This document shows, piece by piece, positions 1-8,132 of a stretch of 64,000 nt of DNA. Positions within the stretch are counted from its first letter, which is position 1. Each line of letters opens with the position of its first letter. A program made the translations under genes and the position numbers. The notes under the pieces were generated by a model. It was not told the DNA's origin. It saw only the letters and a program-made list of their open reading frames with translations, and did no database searches. The DNA is from Microbacterium sp. 1.5R (GTDB taxonomy: Bacteria > Actinomycetota > Actinomycetes > Actinomycetales > Microbacteriaceae): contig NZ_CP018151.1 in assembly GCF_001889265.1 (NCBI RefSeq), positions 62,001-126,000 of the forward strand, in the 5' to 3' direction.

Positions 1-664
1 CACGCCGCGACGGCGACACGGCGGCGATGCCCAGGATGATCGCGAGGGGGAGGGTCGCCCACACCGCGTACAGCGGGTTCGAGAGAGCCGATATGAGCGC
101 GACGGCGCCGAGAGCGATCGACGGCGAGGCTCTGAGGCGGCCGTCATCGATCACGCGCCGCACGATGCCGACCGTGATGACGACGCCGATCACGGTCGCC
201 GAGTAGTAGGTGGTCGTCAGCTGCAAGGATGCGAGGTCGAGCGCCTCTCGCGACGCCGAGACATCGGTCATCGCGAGCATGCCGAACACCCCGAGCGCGA
301 CGACGGACCAGGTGACGGGCGCAGAACCCGCGCGGCCGCGGCCGGCGACGAGCCGGATGGCTCCATAGAGGGCGAGGAGATTGACGACCGCGCTGATCGT
401 GAAGAGGCCGTTCACCGTCGCAGGCACGGCGGCGTCGATCGCGGTGAACGCCGCGGTCTCGGGCAGGAACAGCACGCTCGACATCGCCCAGTCGAGCGAT
501 TCTCCCGAGAGCAGCGACCGCGCGAGCATCGCGACGACCAGTGAATCGCCGTCTCGGAAGAGCAGGTCGGACCGGGCTGACGACGCGACCACGGATGCGG
601 TGACGATCGACACGGCGGCAGCGCACATCCAGCCGGCCAGCTCGCGCACCCACGTCCGAGTCAC
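1..664 (-). CDS. Polytopic membrane protein, C-terminus cut by window edge
   Basis: I do not recognise the family. Reading the minus strand from a GTG at 664 gives 221 codons with no stop before the window edge, so the C-terminal end is missing. The visible part has an N-terminal hydrophobic segment (residues about 10-28), a polar stretch with an RDGDSL sequence, and several further hydrophobic segments, the last being rich in Ala, Ile and Leu. This layout resembles integral membrane proteins of the glycosyltransferase-like, undecaprenyl-phosphate-using class, but no motif proves it. It lies 47 bp downstream of the mutarotase gene on the same strand, so it may be co-transcribed. The start is uncertain because the frame stays open a short way upstream. 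Confidence 0.55.
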   Translation of the reverse strand, partial: MTRTWVRELAGWMCAAAVSIVTASVVASSARSDLLFRDGDSLVVAMLARSLLSGESLDWAMSSVLFLPETAAFTAIDAAVPATVNGLFTISAVVNLLALYGAIRLVAGRGRAGSAPVTWSVVALGVFGMLAMTDVSASREALDLASLQLTTTYYSATVIGVVITVGIVRRVIDDGRLRASPSIALGAVALISALSNPLYAVWATLPLAIILGIAAVSPSRR

Positions 665-711
665 GGGGCTACTCTGCCACGAGCCCGCGGCAGACCCGGG
701 CAGCGGAGCGG

Positions 712-1038
712 TCAGGAGACCTGCGACCTCAGATCCCAGACCTGCTCCAGGGGAGCGGTGCCCTCGGCGCCGTCTTCGTCGCGGAAGAGCTCGACGAAGC
801 GACCGATGTCGGCCTGCCAGGCGTGGTCGGCCGGATCGTCCTCGAGCGCGGCGATCGCGGCATCCCAGTCATCGCACTCGACCAGGTGGAACAGGCGCCG
901 GCCCGACCTCCAGATCGTCCAGTCGTGGATGCCGATGCGCGCGAAGGTCTCGGCGAGAGCATCCGGGATGCGGGCGTGGTTCGTGCGGTAGTCGTCGACC
1001 GCGCCGTCGCGGATCTCGGAGTGCAGAGCGATGCGCAT
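712..1038 (-). CDS. L-rhamnose/L-fucose mutarotase family protein (DUF718/RhaU-like)
   Basis: This small cytoplasmic enzyme interconverts the anomers of a 6-deoxyhexose so that the sugar enters catabolism in the right form. The 108-residue product has the family length. It shows the basic N-terminal strand MRIALHSEI, the pattern of a His about 20 residues in (YRTNHARIP), and a central block containing Trp, Arg and LFHLVEC that matches the RhaU ferredoxin-like fold. It lies 15 bp downstream of a GH29 alpha-L-fucosidase gene on the same strand, so the context argues for L-fucose rather than L-rhamnose as the substrate. The family assignment is good; the sugar specificity is inferred from neighbours. 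Confidence 0.78.
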   Translation of the reverse strand: MRIALHSEIRDGAVDDYRTNHARIPDALAETFARIGIHDWTIWRSGRRLFHLVECDDWDAAIAALEDDPADHAWQADIGRFVELFRDEDGAEGTAPLEQVWDLRSQVS

Positions 1039-1053
1039 GAGAGGGTCCTTCCG

Positions 1054-2382
1054 TCAGTCCCTGGGCTGGAACGAGATCGCGACCGGGGTCGTCGCGTCCG
1101 CCACCTCGACCAGGATGGCACCATCGACGCGTTCCGCGATCACCGGATGCTCTCCGATCCGTGCGCTGCTCTCGTCGAGCAGGCCGTGCGGATCGGGGAG
1201 CTCGACGTGTCCGTTCCGGTCGACGACCGCGTGCACCGCGTCATCCGTGCGTGTCCAGCGCATCCAGGGGTCGTCGGACGCCGGCATCCGCTCTTCCGGT
1301 CGCGCACCGAACACGGCGTGCCCGTACTGCCTGTTCCAGTGGCCGATGCCCTCGAGGGTCTCTCGTTGCAGATCGGGGATGCGGCCGGACGCCTCGAGGC
1401 CGATGTTGAGCAGCAGGTTGCCGCCGCGTGAGACCACGTCGACGAGCAGAAGCACGGCCTCGTGCGCCGACAGCAGGTGCTCGCTCGTCTCCCTGCGGTT
1501 GTGGCCGAACGAGAGTCCGATCCCCCGGGTGTTCTCCCACGCCTCGCCGACCTCGACTGCGGTGCCGTGCACGTACTCGCTGGTGCGGAAGTCCCAGTGG
1601 GACTCGCCCCAGCGATCGTTGACGACGCCCTCGGGAACCTGTGCGTAGAACCTCTGGAAGGCGTGGGCGATGCTCTTCGGCCCCGGCTCGATTCCCGCAG
1701 CCGGCCACCGGATGTCGCCCCAGAGGATGTCGGGACGATAGCGGTCGATCAGGTCGATGACGTGGTCGTGCGCATATTCCGCGTAGGCGAGGTCATCGGG
1801 GGCGGGGGCGCCGTCATGGTCGATGGGCGGCAGGTCGGAGAAGTGCCAGTCGAGACCGCCCGAGTAATACACGCCGAAGCGGAGGCCGGCCGCGCGCGTC
1901 GCGTCGGCGAAGGCTCCGATGAGGTCCTGCCCTGGGCCACGGGCGACGGTGTTGCGCCCATCCGTTCCCGGTGCGTCCCAGAGTGTGACGCCGTCGTGGT
2001 GCTTGGTCGTGGGGATGAAGTACCGTGCGCCCGTCGCCGCGACCACGGCGAGCACCTCGTCGGCGTCGAACTCCTCGGCCTTCCAGGCATCGAGGAAGTC
2101 GTCATAAGGAGCCCCGCCGTAGACCTCCTCGTGATGCCGGTGGGTCGGCGAGCCCTCGATGCGCATGGTGTTGGCGTACCACTCGGCATAGGGATTGTGG
2201 GCGTACCACTCGTCCCGTGGCACGGCGCCGAGCTCACCGGTGGGCTCTGCCCAGGCGGGAACCGAGTACGGCCCCCAGTGCACGAAGATCCCCAGTGCGG
2301 CGCCGCGGAACCACTCGGGAAGCGGTCGCTCGAACTCGCGGTAGGCCTCGGGACGAACAGGATCGGTTTCGAACATCGCCAT
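1054..2382 (-). CDS. GH29 alpha-L-fucosidase, first paralogue
   Basis: This is a glycoside hydrolase of family GH29 that releases terminal alpha-L-fucose with retention. The 442-residue protein carries the family landmarks: GIFVHWGPYSVPAW at 31-44, the TTKHHDG block at 125-131, a VYYSGGLDW strand near 171-179 and a C-terminal GGNLLLNIG near 330. The expected nucleophile strand reads DILWGDIRWP (218-227), with Asp223 as the likely nucleophile; the usual WFDG form is altered here. No signal peptide is seen, so it probably acts on short fucosides after import. ATG at 2382 is chosen because AAGGTG lies about 8 bp upstream; an in-frame ATG at 2376 is the alternative. It is divergent from the second fucosidase and heads the mutarotase transcript. 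Confidence 0.85.
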   Translation of the reverse strand: MAMFETDPVRPEAYREFERPLPEWFRGAALGIFVHWGPYSVPAWAEPTGELGAVPRDEWYAHNPYAEWYANTMRIEGSPTHRHHEEVYGGAPYDDFLDAWKAEEFDADEVLAVVAATGARYFIPTTKHHDGVTLWDAPGTDGRNTVARGPGQDLIGAFADATRAAGLRFGVYYSGGLDWHFSDLPPIDHDGAPAPDDLAYAEYAHDHVIDLIDRYRPDILWGDIRWPAAGIEPGPKSIAHAFQRFYAQVPEGVVNDRWGESHWDFRTSEYVHGTAVEVGEAWENTRGIGLSFGHNRRETSEHLLSAHEAVLLLVDVVSRGGNLLLNIGLEASGRIPDLQRETLEGIGHWNRQYGHAVFGARPEERMPASDDPWMRWTRTDDAVHAVVDRNGHVELPDPHGLLDESSARIGEHPVIAERVDGAILVEVADATTPVAISFQPRD

Positions 2383-2400
2383 CGGTAGGCACCTTTCATC

Positions 2401-2460
2401 ACACCCTTGTGAACGGTTTCGTCTATCACGTATCCTATAGGAAATCTTGAACTCAAAGGA
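2401..2460. promoter_or_regulatory. Divergent fucosidase promoter region with palindromic operator
   Basis: The 86 bp between the two fucosidase genes hold a readable sigma-70-like promoter for the plus-strand operon: -35 TTGTGA (2407-2412), an 18-bp spacer and -10 TATCCT (2431-2436). A perfect 10-bp palindrome, TCCTATAGGA (2433-2442), overlaps that -10 box, the position expected for a repressor. The FadR-type GntR protein encoded at 9139-9864 closes this operon and is the natural candidate ligand-responsive repressor; that pairing is inference. AAAGGAGAGG just before 2469 is the ribosome binding site of the plus-strand gene. Confidence 0.55.
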
Positions 2461-2468
2461 GAGGTTCG

Positions 2469-3812
2469 ATGACAGACGCAGGCTTCCGACGCCCCACAGA
2501 GCGCATCCCCGGTGGGGAGTGGTTCAGCGGCGCAGGCTTCGGCCTCTTCGTGCACTGGGACCAGGCATCGCAGCAGGGCATCGAGATCTCCTGGCCCCTC
2601 GTCGGACGTTCGATCATCCCGGGTGAGGATGCCGTGGAAGACGCCGTGACCGTGGCCGAGTACCAGGCGACGGCTTCGACGTTCGACCCCGTGAACTGGG
2701 ATGCCGCAGATCTCGCGCGTCGTGCCCGCGAAGCGGGAGCCACCTACCTCGTCTTCACGGCACGTCACCATGCCGGATACAACATGTTCTTCACCGAGGA
2801 GTCCGACTTCGGCGTGCAGCACGGCCCCTTCGGTCGCGACATCACCCGTGAGTTCGTCGACGCCGTGCGCGCCGAGGGCCTGAAGGTCGGCATCTACTAC
2901 AGCCTCCCCGACTGGAACCACCCCGACTATCCGGCATTCCGCGATGAGGACCGGCCGTACAAGCTCGAGCACTGGCCCGCCGCGGGCCTCGCCGAGTTCG
3001 CCGACACCCCCGACGCGACCGATCGGCACCGGCGGTCGAGTCCGGAGGAGTGGTCGCGCTACCTCGACTACGTCCGGGCGCAGCTGACCGAGCTCCTCAC
3101 GAACTACGGGCAGATCGATCTGCTCTGGTTCGACGGCGACTGGGAGCGCTCCGCCGTCGAGTGGACGGCTCCGGCACTGCGCCGCCTGATCAAGGAGCTG
3201 CAGCCCGATGTCGTCATCAACGACCGCCTGCCCGGCCAGGGCGACTACCGCACCCCCGAGCAGGGCTTCCCGCTCACCCCGCCGACCGGTCCCTGGGAGC
3301 TGTGCCTCACGATCGGCGATCACTGGGCATGGCGCACGGGGCCGGACAACGAGAAGTCCGCGCGGTCGCTCCTCGTCACCCTCATCGACGTCGTCGCCCG
3401 CGGCGGCAATCTGCTGCTCAACGTGGGGCCCGGTCCCGACGGTGCGCTGCCGGCGGTCGAACAGGAGCGGCTGGGCGAGTTCGCGGAATGGATGCACGCG
3501 CACGCCGAGTCCGTGATCGGTGTCGAGCCCACCGTCGGCATCGACTTCCACGGGCCGACGACCGCGCGCGCCGGACGCCTCTACCTGCATCTGACCGCGG
3601 TGCCGGTCGACGAGATCATCGTGCGGGGCCTCCCCGTGCGTCGCATCACCCGGGTGCACCGCCTGGCCGACGATCTCGAGCTGCAGCATGACGCGAGCTT
3701 CGAGGTGCACGAGGCCTCGATCGCCGGCGACGACCTGGGCGAGCTGCGCATCGTCGCCCCCGCACCGAGCGGCGCCCTGATCGACGTCGTCGCCATCGAC
3801 TTCTCCGAGTGA
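2469..3812 (+). CDS. GH29 alpha-L-fucosidase, second paralogue
   Basis: This GH29 fucosidase has 447 residues and textbook motifs: GLFVHWDQ at 25-32, FTARHHAGYN at 96-105 and the nucleophile strand LLWFDGDWE (218-226) with Asp222 as nucleophile. GGNLLLNVGPGPDG lies near 317-330, and a C-terminal beta domain follows. It lacks a signal peptide, so it is probably cytoplasmic and hydrolyses imported fuco-oligosaccharides. It is the first gene of a plus-strand operon that continues into the ABC importer, and AGGAGAGG lies 5 bp before the ATG. It is clearly different from the divergent paralogue in sequence, which suggests distinct linkage preferences; the actual preferences cannot be read from sequence. 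Confidence 0.88.
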   Translation: MTDAGFRRPTERIPGGEWFSGAGFGLFVHWDQASQQGIEISWPLVGRSIIPGEDAVEDAVTVAEYQATASTFDPVNWDAADLARRAREAGATYLVFTARHHAGYNMFFTEESDFGVQHGPFGRDITREFVDAVRAEGLKVGIYYSLPDWNHPDYPAFRDEDRPYKLEHWPAAGLAEFADTPDATDRHRRSSPEEWSRYLDYVRAQLTELLTNYGQIDLLWFDGDWERSAVEWTAPALRRLIKELQPDVVINDRLPGQGDYRTPEQGFPLTPPTGPWELCLTIGDHWAWRTGPDNEKSARSLLVTLIDVVARGGNLLLNVGPGPDGALPAVEQERLGEFAEWMHAHAESVIGVEPTVGIDFHGPTTARAGRLYLHLTAVPVDEIIVRGLPVRRITRVHRLADDLELQHDASFEVHEASIAGDDLGELRIVAPAPSGALIDVVAIDFSE

Positions 3813-3892
3813 CCCGAGCACGACCCGAACCCCCGAGCAGCACCCCCTCACCCATCGCATCGAATCAGCATCCAATGAAGGAGGCAGACAGA

Positions 3893-5152
3893 ATGAATGC
3901 ACTCTCATCCCGACGCGCGAAGCGTCTCATCCTGACAGGCGTCGCGGGCCTCACCGCTCTCACCCTCGCCGGCTGTGCCAGCGGCTCGGGAGGAGGAGGA
4001 GGCGGCGACGCCGGCGGCCCTCTCGTTCTCTACACGTGGGCCGCCAGCGAGGGCGATCAGGCGCAGTGGGCTGACTTCATCGACGGCGCCCAGGCCGAGG
4101 ATCCCGACCTCGACATCACCGTCGAGGGGCCCAGCTTCTCGGACTACTGGACCAAGGTGAAGACCCGCCTCAGCGGCTCGAACCCGCCCTGCCTGCTGAC
4201 CACGCAGGCGGCCCGCGCGCAGGAGCTCGGCGACCTGCTGATGCCGCTCGACGACCTGATCGAGAAGTCCGACTTCGACATCGAGAACATCGACGCATCC
4301 ATGCTCAGCGGCATGACGGTCGACGGCACGATCAGGGCGATCCCCTACGACGCCGAGCCGATCGTGCTGTTCTACAACGTCGAGGCGTTCGAGGCCGCGG
4401 GTCTCGAACTGCCCGGCACCGAGTACACGCGCGATCAGTTCATCGCGGATGCGAAGGCGCTGACCGACGGCGACAAGAAGGGCCTCGCGCTCGCACCCGG
4501 CATCTTCATCCCGAACGCCTGGTCGCTCGCCGACGGCGTTCCGGCCGTGACCGAGGACGGCGAGCTCGACCTCACGAACCCCGACTTCGTCGACCAGATC
4601 CAGAGCTTCTTCGACCTGGTGTCGGTCGAGCAGGTCGCCAAGGCGCCCGAGGCGGCGGACGGCTCGGAGGTCTCGCAGCAGGCCTTCACCTCGGGCGAGG
4701 TGCCGATGCTGATCGAAGGTCCGTGGATGTACGGCAGCTTCGCCGACGCCGCCGACTTCACGCTCGGCGTCACGATCGTCCCGTCGACCAGCGGCGAGGC
4801 CGCCGCGATGACGGCGGGTTCGGGCTTCGGCATCGCGGCCAACTGCGACCGCCCGGACGAGGCGTTCGCGGCGATCGAGGCACTGACCTCGGTGTCGGTG
4901 CAGGAGAAGCAGGCCGAGGCGCGCGGCATCGTTCCGGCGCGCATCGAGGCGCTTCCGGCCTGGGCTGAGGGCAAGACCGAGGGTGCCGCCGAGGTCGTCG
5001 AGGCTCTGCTGGCCGATGCGACCCCGCAGCGCACCACCCCGACCTGGAACCAGGTCGAGACCCTGATGACCCAGTACGGAGTGCAGGGCTACCGGGGTGA
5101 GCTGACGGCGGAGGAGATCATGGAGACCATCCAGAACTCGGTCGCGGGCTGA
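3893..5152 (+). CDS. Sugar ABC transporter substrate-binding lipoprotein (deoxysugar locus)
   Basis: This extracellular, membrane-anchored binding protein captures a sugar or short oligosaccharide for the two permeases encoded next. The 419-residue product starts with a lipoprotein signal: basic n-region (SRRAKR), hydrophobic core and lipobox LAGC with Cys28 as the lipidated residue, followed by a Gly/Ser-rich linker. The mature part follows the type 1 extracellular solute-binding pattern (VLYTWAASEGDQ, IRAIPYDAEP, MLIEGPWMYG). The start is set by AAGGAGG at 3878-3884, nine bp before ATG 3893; the longer upstream frame has no such site. An 80-bp gap separates it from the fucosidase gene, and the first permease follows 4 bp after the stop. 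Substrate (fucoside) is inferred from context. Confidence 0.88.
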   Translation: MNALSSRRAKRLILTGVAGLTALTLAGCASGSGGGGGGDAGGPLVLYTWAASEGDQAQWADFIDGAQAEDPDLDITVEGPSFSDYWTKVKTRLSGSNPPCLLTTQAARAQELGDLLMPLDDLIEKSDFDIENIDASMLSGMTVDGTIRAIPYDAEPIVLFYNVEAFEAAGLELPGTEYTRDQFIADAKALTDGDKKGLALAPGIFIPNAWSLADGVPAVTEDGELDLTNPDFVDQIQSFFDLVSVEQVAKAPEAADGSEVSQQAFTSGEVPMLIEGPWMYGSFADAADFTLGVTIVPSTSGEAAAMTAGSGFGIAANCDRPDEAFAAIEALTSVSVQEKQAEARGIVPARIEALPAWAEGKTEGAAEVVEALLADATPQRTTPTWNQVETLMTQYGVQGYRGELTAEEIMETIQNSVAG

Positions 5153-5156
5153 GCGG

Positions 5157-6128
5157 ATGGCGATCATGAGCGAGCGGAGAGAGGCCACGGCCTCCTCTCC
5201 CGTGCCCGGCGCGGCGGGAGTGCCCTTCGGCGCTCCCGCCCCGCGGGTTCCCCGCCCCCCGCGACGGCGCGGCCAAGCCTGGGTGGCGGTGGCCTTCCTC
5301 GCACCCGGGATGATCGGGTTCGTCCTCTTCATCCTCACTCCGCTGTTCGGGTCGGCCTTCATCAGCCTGTTCGACTGGAAGCTGTTCGGCAGCCCCGACT
5401 TCATCGGCTTCGAGAACTACGTCAAGCTGTTCCGCGACCCGACGTTCTACACGGTGCTCGGCAACACCCTGATCTTCGCGATCGTGTACACGGCGCTGAA
5501 TCTGGTCGTCGCCCTCACCATCTCGCTGTGGCTCAGCACGCGCATGAAGGCGGCCGGGGCGTGGCGGGTCATCTTCTTCCTCCCCGTGATCACGCCCATG
5601 GTGGCCAACGCGCTGGTGTGGCGACTCCTGCTCTCGCAGGACGGTCTCGTCAACTCGATGCTCGCGACCGTCGGCGTCGACGGACCGAACTGGCTGTCGG
5701 ACTCGGCGTGGGCGCTGCCCTCGGTCATCGCGATGTCGGTATGGCAGTCGTTCGGCTACAACGTGATCGTCCTGTCGGCCGGACTCAGCGCCATCCCGAA
5801 GGAACTGCTCGAGGCCTCTCGCATCGACGGCACCTCGGCGTGGCAGCGACTGCGCTTCATCATCCTCCCGCTGCTCTCGCCGTCGCTGTTCTTCTGCTCC
5901 ACGATGACGATGATCGGCGCGTTCCAGGTGTTCGTGCAGCCGCTCTTCCTCACGCAGGGAGGGCCGGGAGAGAGCACCAACACCTTCGTGCTGTACCTGT
6001 ACCGCAACGGATTCGTCTTCGATCGGCTCGGCTATGCATCCGCTCTCGCGTGGATCCTCTTCCTCGTCGTGATGCTCATCACGGCCCTGCAGTTCGTCGG
6101 CCAGCGCAGGTGGGTGAACTATGAGTGA
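5157..6128 (+). CDS. Sugar ABC transporter permease, MalF type
   Basis: This inner-membrane permease of the carbohydrate uptake-1 family forms half of the import channel. The 323-residue protein has a long Pro/Ala/Arg-rich cytoplasmic N-terminus, then about six transmembrane segments beginning at WVAVAFLAPGMIGFVLF. The cytoplasmic coupling loop is clear: EASRIDGTSAWQRLRFIILP, the EAA motif that docks on the ATPase. It begins 4 bp after the binding-protein stop; a second in-frame ATG at 5166 is possible. It overlaps the next permease by 8 bp. No ATP-binding subunit is encoded in the operon, so a shared MsiK-like ATPase elsewhere must energise it. Confidence 0.88.
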   Translation: MAIMSERREATASSPVPGAAGVPFGAPAPRVPRPPRRRGQAWVAVAFLAPGMIGFVLFILTPLFGSAFISLFDWKLFGSPDFIGFENYVKLFRDPTFYTVLGNTLIFAIVYTALNLVVALTISLWLSTRMKAAGAWRVIFFLPVITPMVANALVWRLLLSQDGLVNSMLATVGVDGPNWLSDSAWALPSVIAMSVWQSFGYNVIVLSAGLSAIPKELLEASRIDGTSAWQRLRFIILPLLSPSLFFCSTMTMIGAFQVFVQPLFLTQGGPGESTNTFVLYLYRNGFVFDRLGYASALAWILFLVVMLITALQFVGQRRWVNYE

Positions 6129-6984
6129 CGTCGTGAGCCTGCCCCGTCGTGCGCGTCAGCGCCGTGAGTCGCTCAAGGAGTGGCTCAACACCGCGGCCAT
6201 CGCCGTGGTCGCGCTGATCTTCGCGTTCCCCTTCATCTGGATGTTCCTCACGGCGCTCAAGCCCGAGAACGAGGTCTTCACCGCCACCCCGCAGATCTTC
6301 GGATCGGAGATCCGCTGGGCGAACTTCGTCGAGGCGTGGACCGTCGTGCCGTTCGGACGCTTCATCCTCAACGGCCTGTTCGTCGCGATCCTCGGCGCCG
6401 CCCTCTCGGTGGTCGTCGCCGTGCTCTCGGCATACGCCTTCTCTCGACTGCGGTTCAAGTACCGCGACAAGCTCTTCCTGCTGTTCGTGCTCACTCTCGT
6501 GCTGCCCCAGGAGGTGCTCGTCGTCCCGCTCTTCATCATGATCAACAGCTGGGGATGGAACGACAGCTACGCGGCCCTCATCATCCCGTTCGCCTTCACC
6601 GCGTTCGGCACCTTCCTGATGCGGCAGTTCTTCCTCACCATCCCGATGGAGTACGAGGAGGCGGCACTGATCGACGGCGCCTCGCGACTGCGCACCCTGT
6701 GGTCGGTGCTGCTGCCGCAGCTGGTCGCCCCCCTCAGCGTGCTCGCGGTGTTCTCGTTCATCGGCTACTGGAACTCGTACCTGTGGCCGCTGATCATCAT
6801 CAACACGCAGGACATGGCCACCGTGCCCCTCGGGCTCGGCATGTTCACCGGTCAGTTCGGCACGCAGTGGTCGCTGCTCATGGCCGCATCGACACTGGCC
6901 GTCATCCCCTCGTTGATCCTCGTGCTGCTGCTGCAACGGCAGCTCATCAAGGGGGTCACCCTGGGCGGACTCGGAGGACGCTGA
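6121..6984 (+). CDS. Sugar ABC transporter permease, MalG type
   Basis: This is the second permease of the importer, 287 residues long, with six predicted membrane spans starting at TAAIAVVALIFAFPFIWMF. The EAA coupling loop reads EEAALIDGASRLRTLWSVLLP near residues 178-198. The N-terminal KPENEVF segment and the periplasmic WANFVEAW segment are typical of MalG-like proteins. The gene overlaps the upstream permease by 8 bp and the downstream dehydratase gene by 1 bp (TGATG), which indicates translational coupling through the whole operon. Confidence 0.88.
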   Translation: MSDVVSLPRRARQRRESLKEWLNTAAIAVVALIFAFPFIWMFLTALKPENEVFTATPQIFGSEIRWANFVEAWTVVPFGRFILNGLFVAILGAALSVVVAVLSAYAFSRLRFKYRDKLFLLFVLTLVLPQEVLVVPLFIMINSWGWNDSYAALIIPFAFTAFGTFLMRQFFLTIPMEYEEAALIDGASRLRTLWSVLLPQLVAPLSVLAVFSFIGYWNSYLWPLIIINTQDMATVPLGLGMFTGQFGTQWSLLMAASTLAVIPSLILVLLLQRQLIKGVTLGGLGGR

Positions 6985-8132
6985 TGACCACGACACACCA
7001 CACCACGAAGCCCTTGCGGGAGGCCGTCGCGGACGCGACGGCCGGCAGCCGCATCGTGCACGCGGAGGCGCAGCTGTGCGACCTGCCCGTCGAGACCGAG
7101 CGCACGGATGCCCTGCAGACGTTCGTCAAGCAGGAGACCATCTTCGTGCGGCTGCGCACCGCCGACGGCACCGAGGGCATCGGCTACAGCTACACGATCG
7201 GCACCGGCGGCGGGGCGGTGCTCAGCATGCTGCGCGAGACGCTGCTGCCCGCTCTGATCGGGCTCGAGGCCGAGCGTCCCGAAGCGCTGTGGCTCGCACT
7301 CTTCGGCATCACTCGCGCCACCACGGTCGGGCCGATCACGGCGCTCGCGCTCGCCGCGGTCGACACCGCGGTCTGGGATGCGAAGACCCGTCGCGCCGGA
7401 CTCCCGCTCTGGGTCGCCGCCGGAGGCGCGTCGCCCTCCGTGCCCGTGTACGACACGGAGGGCGGATGGCTGCACTTCCGCACCGACGAGCTCGTCGCCC
7501 ATGCGGTCGCCGCCAAAGAGCGCGGCATGGGCGGCGTGAAGATCAAGGTCGGCATGCCGCGAGGGCACCAGGACCTCGAGCGACTGCGTGCCGTGCGCGA
7601 CGCGGTCGGACCCGGCATGGACATCATGGTCGACGCGAACCAGTCGTTCACGGTCGCCGAAGCCGTGCGTCGAGCCCGGCTGTTCGAGCAGGTCGACGTC
7701 TTCTGGTTCGAAGAGCCCCTGCCTGCGGAGGACGTCGAGGGGCATCGTCTTCTGGCGCGCTCGACGTCGGTGCCGATCGCGGTCGGCGAGAGCATGTACT
7801 CGCTCGGTCACTTCCGCGAGCACCTGCAGCGTGGCGGCGCGTCGATCGTGCAGGCCGACGTCGCCCGGGTCGGCGGGATCACTCCGTGGCTCAAGATCGC
7901 GCATCTGGCCGAGTCCTTCAACGCCCCCGTCGCGCCGCACTTCCTCATGGAGCTCCACGTCTCCCTCGTCTGCGCGATCCCCAACGCGCTGTACCTCGAG
8001 CACATCCCGCAGCTGCGAGCGGTCACGACGGGCGAGATCCGCATCGAGAACGGTCGCGGGTGGGCGCCGACGCAGGCGGGCCTCGGCATCCCCTGGAACG
8101 ATGACGCCCTGGGCCGGCTGATCGTGTCATGA
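6984..8132 (+). CDS. Enolase-superfamily sugar-acid dehydratase (mandelate racemase subgroup)
   Basis: This cytoplasmic Mg-dependent enzyme abstracts the proton alpha to a carboxylate; in a fucose locus the likely reaction is dehydration of L-fuconate to 2-keto-3-deoxy-L-fuconate. The 382-residue protein shows the mandelate-racemase subgroup set: KIK at 186-188 (catalytic Lys188), metal ligands Asp217 (VDANQ), Glu243 (FEEP) and Glu269 (GES), and the His319 (APHF) and Asp292 pair on the other face. The residue length and the loop after KIKVG differ from the classical FucD of Xanthomonas, so other acid sugars are possible. The start is ATG 6984, overlapping the permease stop; the long upstream open frame is a shadow of the permease gene. 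The next gene starts inside its last codons. Confidence 0.8.
   Translation: MTTTHHTTKPLREAVADATAGSRIVHAEAQLCDLPVETERTDALQTFVKQETIFVRLRTADGTEGIGYSYTIGTGGGAVLSMLRETLLPALIGLEAERPEALWLALFGITRATTVGPITALALAAVDTAVWDAKTRRAGLPLWVAAGGASPSVPVYDTEGGWLHFRTDELVAHAVAAKERGMGGVKIKVGMPRGHQDLERLRAVRDAVGPGMDIMVDANQSFTVAEAVRRARLFEQVDVFWFEEPLPAEDVEGHRLLARSTSVPIAVGESMYSLGHFREHLQRGGASIVQADVARVGGITPWLKIAHLAESFNAPVAPHFLMELHVSLVCAIPNALYLEHIPQLRAVTTGEIRIENGRGWAPTQAGLGIPWNDDALGRLIVS

Noticed and set aside
2407..2416. TTGTGAACGG resembling the right arm of the 85-86-bp elements
   Set aside because: No partner arm at the right spacing was found, and the bases fit a -35 box; treated as coincidence.
1749..3908. Long minus-strand frame of over 700 codons across the second fucosidase
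   Set aside because: It is the antisense shadow of a strong GH29 gene, with Arg/Gly/Val-biased, motif-free sequence typical of GC-rich shadows.
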